From contig JACVTC010000009.1 in the NCBI GenBank assembly GCA_016946835.1, positions 1,775,001-1,805,000 of the forward strand: DNA of 30,000 nt, in the 5' to 3' direction. Origin of the DNA: Neocallimastix lanati (nom. inval.) (taxonomy: Eukaryota > Neocallimastigomycota > Neocallimastigomycetes > Neocallimastigales > Neocallimastigaceae). Of the stretch, positions 1 to 10,244 are shown piece after piece; position 1 is the first letter of the stretch; each line of letters starts with the position of its first letter. The position numbers were made by a program, and so were the translations under genes. Under the pieces are notes generated by a model that did no database searches, was not told where the DNA came from, and saw only the letters and a list, made by a program, of their open reading frames with translations.

Positions 1-305
1 AGAATAATGAATACTAATTTTTTTTTTAAAAAAAGATACAAAATAGTTCAGAATAAAAAAAAATTTAACATTCTTTTTTATTCTAACCTTACTTTCTACC
101 TTTTTATCAAAAAAAAAGGTATATACACATTCATTGTTTTTCTATGATTAAAGATAATAATAATTCGATTTTAATAAAGATTGTTTTAGATATTATGTAT
201 TATGTTACATTATATTATATATTTATATTTTCTTCCATTTTTTTTTTTTTTTTTTTTTGTTTTTTATTATTTTTTATTTTATTTTTTTTTCTAAAGTTTA
301 AAGAT
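1..305. other. AT-rich 3' flank of ISU1
   Basis: This stretch has no gene. It is A/T-rich sequence downstream of the minus-strand ISU1 stop codon, with a T run at about 239-258. The short open frame that begins at 144 on the plus strand is low-complexity Phe/Leu/Tyr sequence that runs into the antisense of ISU1, so I do not call it a gene. Confidence 0.7.
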
Positions 306-1100
306 TTAGTTTTCTACAACTTTAGCTTGAACACTCTTTGCCTTCTTTGCCTTCTTTCCCTTCTTACTTTTCTTTCCCTTCTTCTTTTGAGCTCTCTTTG
401 TTTCCCAATCCTTGACTGCCATTTTAATTGCATCTTCAGCAAGCATTGAACAATGAAGTTTTACTGGTGGTAAACAAAGTTCTCTAGCAATATCTTGATT
501 CTTAATTTCCTTAGCTTCCCATACCTTAAGACCTTTAATTTTTTGAGAAGCAAATGATGAAGAAGCGATAGCTGAACCACAACCATATGTCTTAAATTTA
601 ACATCCTTTATTTGACCAGTTTCTTCATCCACAAGAATTTGAAGCTTCATTACATCTCCACATGCTGGAGCACCTACAATACCAGTACCAACATTTGGAT
701 CATCCTTTGGTAAAGATCCTACATTTTGTGGATGTTCATAATGCTTAATAACCTATTATTTTAGAATTAATTATTTTATATTTATAAAATTATATTTTTA
801 TATTTATCTATTAGTCAATTTTTATTTTCGTCTTCAAATTTTCAAACTTTTAATAAAAAAAAAATCTCATTTTATATAAATAGATATCTATATAGATTTA
901 TAAATATTTTTAACTTTATTCATTTGATAATTTACATTTTCATGATATGATCTTATGGTTAAGTTATTTGTAGCATTTATTTTAGTAGTACCGATAATTC
1001 TATTAGCTTGAAGTTTAAAAGAATTTACTATAGCTGGCTTTGCAACATTTAATAATGTATTTGCTACAGCTGGCTTTGCAATATTTAATAAAGAATTCAT
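306..1100 (-). CDS. ISU1: Iron-sulfur cluster assembly scaffold (IscU/Isu1-like), two exons
   Basis: Join on the minus strand: exon 1 1100-936, exon 2 752-306; the 183-bp intron 935-753 begins GTAAAT and ends AATAG. The spliced product is 203 residues. Joining at Asn55/Val56 gives ...SYHEN+VIKHYEHPQNVG..., the usual start of IscU. The three cluster-ligand cysteines are Cys86 (PACGD), Cys113 (YGCGS) and Cys156 (LHCSM). LPPVK at 149-153 is the site known in the family to bind the Hsp70 chaperone. IscU accepts sulfur from Nfs1/Isd11 and iron to build 2Fe-2S clusters for transfer. Residues 1-50 are rich in Lys, Arg, Asn and Ala, lack acidic residues and look like an organelle presequence; they contain an internal duplication (LLNIAKPAV / LLNVAKPAI). 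In an anaerobic fungus the destination would be the hydrogenosome (inference). Residues 174-195 are a lysine-rich tail (KKKGKKSKKGKKAKK) absent from ordinary IscU. Family and exon structure are near certain. Confidence 0.96.
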
Positions 1101-4034
1101 TTTTTTTTTTTTAAAATTATAAATTTTGTTTCTTTTTTTTTTTTTTTATTGTTATATATTATATATTATTTTGATTTATTATGTTCTCTACGTTTCTTAT
1201 ACGTATATGTTCTTTTTTTTTTAAATATAAAATTATTTAATATGGTATATTATTATTGTATTATTTTCGAATTTACTTCACTGCCTTTTATTAACAAAAA
1301 AATATTATTTTTACGAATAAAATTTCCCTTTTTTAATAATACTTCTATTTTGAAAATTTTTTATAAATATTAATTTGAATTTTAATATTTTAATATATTT
1401 CTTCTTATATTTTCACAATGGATATATCAATTTTAATTTTAGTTATTGAAATATTTCCAAAAATAGTTAATTTCAAGTTTTACATATAATTTTCTTCTTT
1501 TTTTTAAAAAAAAAAGTAAAGATATATAATATTATTCAAATTTATATTATTTTGTATTCAATAAGTAAATCTTTTTAAAATACGTATTATAAAATTAAAA
1601 TTTTATAAAAATATGAGAGAAAGTATCTCTTTTTATACTTCAAAAAAATATATATATATATATAATAAATAATAAAAATAATAAAAAAGTTTAATAAATA
1701 ATATTTAATCTATCTTTAATTTTCAAAAAATAAAAATAAAAAATTAAATAATAAAAATTAAATAATAAATAATAAAAATTAAAATTTTGTTAATTATAAA
1801 TACATTTATTTATAATATATAAAAGAACCGAATATTATTAATAATATGATTAAAAATAAATTCACGCTATAAAAATTTTAATCTTATACATATATTATTA
1901 TTAATACATTTCGTATTAATAATTATTAATTATTTTAATTATTAATAAATCTATTTATTATTCACCATTTATTATTTATCATTTATCATTTATTTATTAT
2001 TTATTATTTATTATTTAATTATTTACATTTTATTTTATTTTTTTTTTTATTAAAATTTTACTTAATCTTTGTTTCAACCTATATTAACCTTGTATTATAG
2101 AAATTGATAGATTTATATAGATAGATATGATATTAATAAACCTAACTACTAAATATAAAAATTAGATTATAAAAAAAAATTCCTAAATACATTATTATTA
2201 TTATTAATTATTATTTATTAGTATTATTATTATTAATTATTATTATTATTATTATTTATTATTATTATTATTATAATTATTTAATATTATTTATTATTAA
2301 TTAATAATTAATAATTAATAATTAATTATATAATATTTATATTTATATATAAAATAATCTCTTTCTTTCATTCGCTATTATAAACTATTTTCAATGGTCA
2401 TTAATAATAAAACTTAACCCTTAATTATATGGAAGGATATTTTTATAATGAAATAAAAAAAAACTTTTTTTTTTCTTTACATTATCAATGATATAAAAAG
2501 TGAACTATTTATATATTAATAATCGCATTTGAATATATTAATATATTCTCAATTGAAATGTATTATCTTTATATTTGAATAAATAAACAACATATTCTAA
2601 TATATGTAAATAGTATATTTTATTATATTTAAAATCCTTAAATTAATATATATTTCAATATATTTAATCTATTTATGATATTCCATAAATTATTAATAAT
2701 ATATTATAGTGTAATTATAATATATTAAATTACTAAATAAAAATTGTATCTTTATTTTTTTTTAAATTTTTATTGAACAAATATTAAAGAATTCTCCAAT
2801 TTTATTGGATACTTTATTTCTATGTATTTAAATTGTATACAATATATACATTCTGTAAAATTTTATATTTTATTAACATATTTTATATTTTTTTTTTGGA
2901 ATATTTGTATAAAATAAAAATTAATGAAGGAAGGATTAAATATTTCCTTTGATAATGAAGATGATGATTTTCATATCCTTTTTACATTATTTAATAATAA
3001 TAATTATTTTTTATTATTATTTTATGATTTAATGACATAAATCATAAATGAATTTTATTCATCCCTTTTTATTTTTTTATTTTTTTATTTTTTTATTTTT
3101 TATTTTCTTTCTTTCTATCTTTTTATTTTATTTTTTATTTTTTTTATAATTAATAAAATTACAAAAAAAATTTAAAGTAGATTAGACTAATTATTAATTA
3201 ATAAAGTTATTTATCTTTTACAAGCATTTATTCATTTAATTTTACTTTATAATTTGTTTAATAATTAATATTATATCCATTTATATACTTAATATCGGAG
3301 AGAACAACCAATAGAAATTAAGTAAAAAGAATAAAAAATTTTTTAAAGTTTAAAAATTAAAATTTAAATTAAAAATTTTTTTTTGGATAAAAAAATTTAT
3401 TAAAAAAAGATTTTATTTTATTTATTTATTTATTTATATCTATTTATTTATTTATATATTTTAAATTATTTATTATTTATTTTATTATTTATTTATTTAT
3501 ATATTAAATTTATATTTATTTATTTATTTATTTGTTTATTTATTTAATTTTCTTTTTTTTTTTTTTTTTTATTACTTTGAATTTTAATCCTACTTTAACA
3601 AACATACATACATACATATGTAAGGAACATAACATATATACATTTTATTTTATGACTTTTATTTTATGGTACGGACACTTTCAAAGAATTAAACCTTTCT
3701 TATTAAAACCATTTTATTTATTATGAATATTACATATAAAAACATAAATAAAAAGACTTATTGATAATATTCAATTCTTTTTTTAGTCTCTAAGTTAATA
3801 ATTAAATAAATAAAAAAAAAAATATTTAAATAATAATATTAAATAATAATAATTTTAAATAATAATAATAATAATAAAATGGTAATAATAATTAAATAAT
3901 AATAATAAATATTTCATTTTATATAATTACATAGTTTTAATGTTTATCTATAGAAATAAATTTTTTTTTTATTTAAATTTGAAAAAGTTATTAGTAATAA
4001 AAATTATTTATTTATTATATAATATTTATTTATA

Positions 4035-4063
4035 TAAGGTTAAAAATCCGCTTTTTAACCTTA
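4035..4063. other. Perfect 12-bp hairpin
   Basis: The arms TAAGGTTAAAAA and TTTTTAACCTTA are exact reverse complements around a 5-base loop (TCCGC). The loop and the GG/CC pairs stand out in surrounding A/T sequence. The function is unknown; it is far from any gene. Confidence 0.7.
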
Positions 4064-4176
4064 AATTCTAATGAATTATCAAAGGAGATAAAGGAAAAAG
4101 TAAATTGGAAAATGATAAGATAAAATCTTTTCTTTCTTTTTTTTTATTCTTATTATACTATAACAATAAATAAATA

Positions 4177-4394
4177 ATTTAAATAATAAATAATAAATAA
4201 TAAATAATAAATAATAAATAATAAATAATAAAATAATATAATAATAAATAATAAAATAATTAATAATAAATAATAAATAATAAATAATAAATAATAAATA
4301 ATAAATAATAAATAATAAATAATAAATAATAAATAATAAATAATAAATAATAAATAAATAAATAAATAAATAATAAATAATAAATAATAAATAA
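4177..4394. repeat. AT minisatellite, 7-bp period (AATAAAT-type)
   Basis: About 215 bp of nearly uninterrupted AATAATA/AAATAAT units with 7-base periodicity and occasional 4-base AAAT slips. It is a low-complexity satellite, probably made by replication slippage. Confidence 0.9.
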
Positions 4395-4592
4395 TTGAAT
4401 AATTGAATAATAAATAGTTAATACTCTTTTTTAATATTAATTACTATTAAAATATCAAATATAAATTCATAAATTATAAAAATTAATTTATATGGAAAAG
4501 ATTTTTTATTCATTAATAATAGGGAAAATTTTTAATTTTATAATTATTAAATTAATAATAAATGAAATATTTAATTATTAATAATTCATTTG

Positions 4593-4760
4593 GTATAACG
4601 TGCTTACTTCTATTTTAATATAATGAACTTCGGAATCTTTAAATGGCGCAATGTCCAAGAATTTAATTATGAACAAGTAAATATAGCAGGAGAAATGTTG
4701 CATTACGAATAGATGCTGATAGTTAAGCAACATAAAATTCAGATTAGAGTCAGATGATTA
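4593..4760 (+). pseudogene. GC-richer island, possible coding relic
   Basis: This island stands out from the A/T background. From 4623 it reads open for 28 codons on the plus strand (beginning MNFGIFKWRNVQEFN, ending EMLHYE), then meets a stop. In the +1 frame it continues for a few codons (RIDADS) before further stops. The mixed amino-acid usage is unlike neighbouring low-complexity frames, which suggests an old coding remnant. I do not recognise the family, and a chance composition fluctuation is possible. Confidence 0.3.
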
Positions 4761-7048
4761 ACATATAAAAATAATATAGAATAAGTATAATTTAAATTAT
4801 AATTATAGCTATTTATTTCTTTTATTTTTATTTTATTTTATTTTTTTATCATTTAATTAATTAATTATTGGCATTTATTTATTTTTTTTTTTTTTTTAAA
4901 TAAAATAAAAAAAAAAGTCCACATTCAATATTAATTTTTTTTTAGGAAAAAAAAATAATTTTAAAAAGTAAAAAATAAATTAAAATTAAAAAGTTTATAT
5001 AAATACTACTGAATAAATAAAGTCATTGAAAAAAAAAAAAAAAAGTTATAATAAATTTATAAATTTAAACATTTTTATTTATTTCTTTTTATTTCTTTTT
5101 ATTTTTTATTTTTATTTTTTTTTTTTTTTTTACAAAAAATATTTATATTTATGTAAGGGGAAAAAAGCATACCAATTATTAGTTGTAAGTCATCAATCAT
5201 TTCATTATTAGTTATAACAAACCTGAACAAACTGTTAAGGTATTTTGGAATAATGACTTATTGAAATATTGATAAATAGTAATTATTAAAGTTTTAATAA
5301 TATTATTAATTAATTATTATTAATAATAATACTAATCATACTATTATTAAAAAAAAATTGACAACTGATATGATCATGTAATTTTACTTTATTACATTAT
5401 TACTAAATATAAATATCCATACATATAAAATGCATTTTTAAATATTAATAATGCATTTTAACTATTTATATATAATTATTTTAATTTAATAATACTTTAT
5501 TATTATTATAATTTCATTTTTATTATGTAGATAAATATTTTATTGTAAATAAATATAAATATTTTTTTTTAAAATATTTTAAATATTCTTTTTTTTTATA
5601 TTGTAATTTTAATTATAATAAACGAACAGCAATTTTCTAAAGAAAAAGATTATTAATTAAAGTTTTATAAAAAATTTTTTATAATAAATTTACCTAAATT
5701 TTAAACTCTTTCAACCAATTAAATTAAATTATTCTTTTTTTTTTTTAATTAATTTATAAAAAAATAAAATTAAAAATTAAATTTAAAATTAAATTTTATA
5801 AATAAAAAATGTTATTTTATATTTTATTTTAATTTTTATTTTATAAATTGATATCATCTGGGATTTGATAATCATTCCTTTAATTAATTTTCATTTTTAT
5901 TATTACTATACTCTTTTATATTTACTCTTTTATTTTATTTCAATTTAATTTATTATTATTATTATTATTTTTTGGTTTAAAAACAATATAAAAAAAAAAC
6001 TTAGGTTCATAAGAGTATTAAATTTTATATCTTTTTAAAAATTAAATAATTAATTACAAATGCCAAGTTTAAAAATAATAAATGAAATGTGATAATACTT
6101 TATTTTATTTATTGTGATCTTTATCTTTATATATTATTAAAAATAGATATATTTCTTTAGTTATTTTATTATTTATTAATAACTTTTCATAATAATTATA
6201 ATTAAGAATATGCGGTGAATTTTTCCAATATTTTGGATGTCTTTTTTTTTTATTAAAAAATTATATAAAATTTATATATAAAGGTTGGAACTTTGAAAAA
6301 TAAATCATAAGATTTTTTTTTTTTTTTTTTTTTTTTTATACTAATGAAATTTTTAATTTACTAATGTAAAGAAAAGTAATATTTATGTAAAAGTTTATTT
6401 TATTTATATAATTACAATATTTATTAATAAATATATTAATAAATATATATATATAAAAAAACTATAAATTAATTTATTAATATCAGATAATAAAAGGATT
6501 TTCTTTATGTTAAGAGTTTATATACAATATAATAATATAGTTATTTTATTTTTATTTTTATTTTTATTTTTTTTTTTAAAATACGAACTTTTTTCATTTT
6601 TCATTTTTTTTTTTTTTTTTTTTTTTTAAAATTTATTTAATTTTATTAAATATCAGTAAATATCATAATTTTATTTTATGACTTTTCAAATTTTGATTTC
6701 TATTTCTTTATCATTCCGAAAAAATTTTTTAAAGACCAATGAATTTTCTTTTTTTCTTTTCTTTTTTTTTTTTTTTTTTAAAAAAAAAGAAAAGTTAATA
6801 GTAGTTAGTAGTTGAAATAAATAAATTAAAAATATTATTGACTAATAATTTTTTTTTTATATATAAAATTATGTTAAAATTATTATGAATTATTATTTAC
6901 AATAGTAATACTAAAGAAATTGAAAATTTTTTATAAATCTATAAATTTAGATGCTAATTAAGGCTTTAGCTTTCAAATTTAATCCTATAGACTTTTGCTG
7001 TTATACTGTTAAATCTTGAATAGAATAGAAGTTATTAAAGTGAATATA

Positions 7049-7091
<43 letters not shown>

Positions 7092-7100
7092 GCTTTTTTG

Positions 7101-7403
7101 TTTTTTTTTGTTTTGTTTTGTTTTGTTTTTTTAAAAATAGAATTAATTTTTAAGGTTCAATTATTTTATTCATTTAATAAAGATTTTAATTAAGGATTAG
7201 AATGATAGTAAAAATCCATTAAATAATAATAATTTAATTTTATGGAAATTAATTATGAATGTAAATTTAATAGTAAGAATTATTTTTATGTTCTATCTAT
7301 TCTTAATATATATATTAATAATCTATTTAGCCTATTTGAATATATAAATTGCTTAATGAATTATTAATATCAAAAAAACAAAACAAAACAAAACAAAAAA
7401 AAA
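7101..7403. repeat. 32-bp perfect inverted repeat flanking a 239-bp A/T spacer
   Basis: The left arm 7101-7132 is nine T, then four G residues spaced by TTTT, then seven T. The right arm 7372-7403 is its exact reverse complement. The arms are simple sequence but share the same phase and length, which is more than A/T composition alone predicts. They could be the ends of a small inverted-repeat element or a fold-back duplication. No clear target-site duplication can be read because both outer flanks are homopolymers. Confidence 0.6.
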
Positions 7404-7651
7404 AAAAAAACCGATAAACCTAGAGACTTTAAATGATATCATTTCATTGATAAAAAGTCCTTTATAAATTTTTAAAATTTTATTAATTTATTAAAAGCTT
7501 ATATATATAATATATAATTTTTATTATGGATAATAAATGCTTATCTAATTTATTGTTATTTTATTAACTATTAAGACATTAAAAGAATTAATTATTGTAT
7601 ATATAATAGTTAAAAATTCCAAATAATTGGAATGATAATAAATCCAATCCA

Positions 7652-7671
7652 ATAGTAATAATTATTACTAT
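7652..7671. other. 20-bp perfect palindrome
   Basis: ATAGTAATAATTATTACTAT reads the same on both strands. A shorter stem, TTCCAA...TTGGAA, lies just upstream at about 7618-7633. No associated gene. Confidence 0.6.
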
Positions 7672-7720
7672 ATATATTTAATAGAAGAGATCTTTTTTTT
7701 TTTTTATTACAAAATTTTTT

Positions 7721-7911
7721 TTAATCCTCTCAGTCAAGGCTTACGCAATGGGATTCTTATAAGTGTTAGAGATATAGAAAACATACCTACCTGAGTATCA
7801 TTTAACCCTTAACCTTTTCACGCAACATCTAGAGGGAAAAATCGTGAAGATTTGATACTGACGGGGGTCGATCCAGAGACCTTTGGCATGATAAGTCATC
7901 AAAAATTATGG

Positions 7912-7944
<33 letters not shown>
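7721..7944 (-). mobile_element. Candidate SINE-like / tRNA-derived relic with Pol III B box
   Basis: This GC-richer block lies between poly-T runs (plus-strand T run 7914-7944 and T-rich 7693-7722). On the minus strand it carries GATCGACCC at 7873-7865, a perfect match to the RNA polymerase III B-box core GWTCRANNC. A tRNA-like context comes just before it (AGGTC at the variable-loop position). About 120 bp of unrelated sequence and an A-rich end follow, the order of head, body and tail seen in SINEs. No convincing A box and no full cloverleaf can be folded. It may equally be a chance island or a decayed tRNA gene. Confidence 0.35.
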
Positions 7945-7945
<1 letters not shown>

Positions 7946-8499
7946 TTAATTATCAATAATGAAACTATTCTTTTTTTTTTTTTTTGATCCGGAACTAGCT
8001 TATTTATTTTAAATAAGTATATATATATATATATATAATTATAAAGACAAATAATAAAATATTTATAATAATAAAATTATTTAAAATAAAATAGTTATAA
8101 TAAAATTATTAGTAATAAAAATTATTTACTATAAATTGTTTTAATAAAATTAATACAGAAATATTCAATTCTGTATAAAGTTAGGATTTAATATTTTATA
8201 AAAAACAACTTTCATTATTTCGATAAATTAAAGTATTTGATACAATACTAACTATCATTTTTATTGCTTTCTCTAAAATAGATTATTATTTTCTATATTT
8301 TTTTTTTAAATAATAATAAATTTTATGAAATGTGATATTAATAATCTATTAGAATACTAAGTTATTTATTAATTGTTAAATTAAAATATTATTAGAATAA
8401 ATAGTTAAAATTTTAAATACAAATAAATCATTAATAATTATAACTATATTTTAGAATAGATACTTTAGAATAGGTTAATTTTTAAAATATATTAATAAT

Positions 8500-8502
<3 letters not shown>

Positions 8503-8546
<44 letters not shown>

Positions 8547-8640
8547 GACTGAAGCCTTTGGTCTTCCCCATATAGTAATAAGGGTGTATGATTAACTGCC
8601 ATACCAGTACGGCGTCGGCGCTCTCAACTCCCCATAAGCA
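8503..8640 (-). mobile_element. GC-rich island ending in a 41-base A run (minus strand), possible retroposed fragment
   Basis: About 97 bp (8544-8640) contain the most CpG-rich sequence of the window (ACGGCGTCGGCGCTC on the plus strand). They directly abut a T41 run at 8503-8543. Read on the minus strand this is a unique head followed by poly-A, as in a retroposed transcript. There is no open frame and no Pol III box. No target-site duplication can be told apart in the A/T flanks. Confidence 0.3.
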
Positions 8641-9388
8641 AAGAAAAATATTAAAATAACATTCAGAATAGAATAAATTAATTCATATGTTTATATCTAA
8701 GGCTCATATAAAAAATATAAAAGGAAGACAATAAAATAAAATAAAAATTTATAAAATACTTTTATTTAAACTAATAAAAATTTATTTATAATATTTAATA
8801 TTGTGTTTTTAAAATATTGTGTGTGATCTGTGTCGATATCATTTTTTTTTCTTTTTTATAAAAATTTTTTTAATAAAATTAATCAAGAATAAGAGGAACA
8901 AAAAAACGAACGAACCGACAGATAGTGGTTCCTCCCTCACCACCATTTCTTCTTCTTCTTCTTCTTATTATTATTATTATATATTTAATTGTTTTTTTTT
9001 TTTATATAATAGGAAAAAAAAAATATAATACAATCTATATATATTCTGATATAAATACATATATTTGTATTTTTTTTTTTTTTTTTTTTTTTAATTTTTT
9101 ATTTTTTCTCTCAATAAATTTAATCATCAATACTTCAGTAAAGTAATGAATAAAAAAAAAAAAATAGAACTAGGAATAAAAAAAATAAATAAATAAAGAA
9201 TTTACCATTTAAAAAATTAAAAAATATGAACAAAATGAACAGATACCTTTAATATAATAAAATAGAAAAGAATGATTAGAAACCTTTTAATATATAAACG
9301 AAAGAATGAATGATAATATTTGATATATAAAATAGAAAAGAATGAATGAAAACCTTTAATGGTAAAATAGAAAAAAAAAAGAATGTTT

Positions 9389-9431
<43 letters not shown>

Positions 9432-9933
9432 TTTTAGATTAGAAAAAAAGAATAAAGAGGGAAACAGGACCTTGATGATGTACTCTTTCCTTCCTTTATT
9501 TGTAAACTTTTTATAATGTCTATATGACAAATTCAGGACATTTAAAACTCATTCTTCTAAATATTAAATGTTACGTCCAAAATAAAATTTTTTTATTCTT
9601 TACAGTTTTTAAATTTTACTTTTTTTTTTTTTGAACTATGCATTTTTCATTATTTTTATTTATTGCCTAATTAAATTTATTTATATTAAATATATGTATA
9701 AATATATTTAATTATATATACTATTAAATGTATTGAATACAATTTACAAATGATTAGTATCATTTTTTTCAATATATAATTTTAATTAATTATATTAAAG
9801 GGTTATAATAATACTTTATTTTTCTTTTTTTTCTTTTTTTAATTATTAATATATTTCATATTTAATTATTTAAATGTTATTTTATTATTTAAAAGTTATA
9901 TATTAATATTTATAATGCATCAAAATTTCATTA

Positions 9934-9988
<55 letters not shown>

Positions 9989-10244
9989 CTATAAATAAAA
10001 GAAACTATATATTAAAAAAACAATAAATAAAAAAAAAAAAAAAAAAACTATAAAAATAAAGAATTTCCTTCAAATTTTTTTTTCTATTCTACTACTGATT
10101 TTTAAATTTAATTAAAATTAATATATATCAATTTAATAAAATAATTAAAATTAGTATAACTTTTTGAAATCATTATATTTGTTTATTTATTTATTTATTA
10201 TCAAGTATTGTATATAGATATAGTTTAACATTATCCTTAATAAC
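8641..10244. other. Intergenic AT region with short repeats
   Basis: No supportable gene. There is a (TCT)n/(TAT)n stretch with a slightly GC-richer lead at about 8900-8980. An imperfect ~70-bp tandem pair has copies of ATAAAATAGAAAAGAATGA near 9257 and 9327. A (TA)n run spans about 9394-9426 and an A35 run 9935-9969. The open frames here (8819-9146 plus, 9276-9530 minus) encode only homopolymer-derived Phe/Ile/Tyr-rich sequence, so I leave them out. Confidence 0.65.

Larger units (their letters stand above)
1101..4592. other. Intergenic AT desert upstream of ISU1
   Basis: About 3.5 kb with no supportable gene. It holds T runs (about 1131-1147, 3550-3570), TTA/ATT trinucleotide stretches around 2194-2330, TTTA tetranucleotide stretches around 3415-3545, and a perfect hairpin at 4035-4063. 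The open frames at 1149-1373 and 3532-3726 encode only Phe/Ile/Tyr/Leu-rich low-complexity sequence. The ISU1 promoter should lie just above 1100, but I see no distinct motif there. Confidence 0.7.
4761..7720. other. Intergenic AT desert
   Basis: About 3 kb with no supportable gene. It contains a small island at 5146-5275 whose plus strand reads ...YNKPEQTVKVFWNND... to a stop at about 5270, possibly a second coding remnant. There are long T runs (about 6309-6339, 6608-6627, 7065-7091), a 32-bp perfect inverted repeat (7101-7132 / 7372-7403) and a 20-bp palindrome (7652-7671). Confidence 0.65.

Noticed and set aside
144-449. Open frame on the plus strand overlapping ISU1
   Set aside because: It is antisense to the ISU1 coding exon and otherwise homopolymer-derived Phe/Leu/Tyr sequence.
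7860-7913. An intact tRNA gene on the minus strand
   Set aside because: Only the B-box core and variable-loop-like bases fit; no acceptor, D-arm or proper anticodon stem can be paired.
8819-9146. Overlapping plus-strand open frames around the (TCT)n stretch
   Set aside because: The translation is poly-Phe/Ser/Tyr/Ile from microsatellites, with no protein-like composition or splice context.
9276-9530. Minus-strand open frame of 84 codons
   Set aside because: It is dominated by the (TA)n and T runs (IYIYIY, FFFF) and has no recognisable domain.
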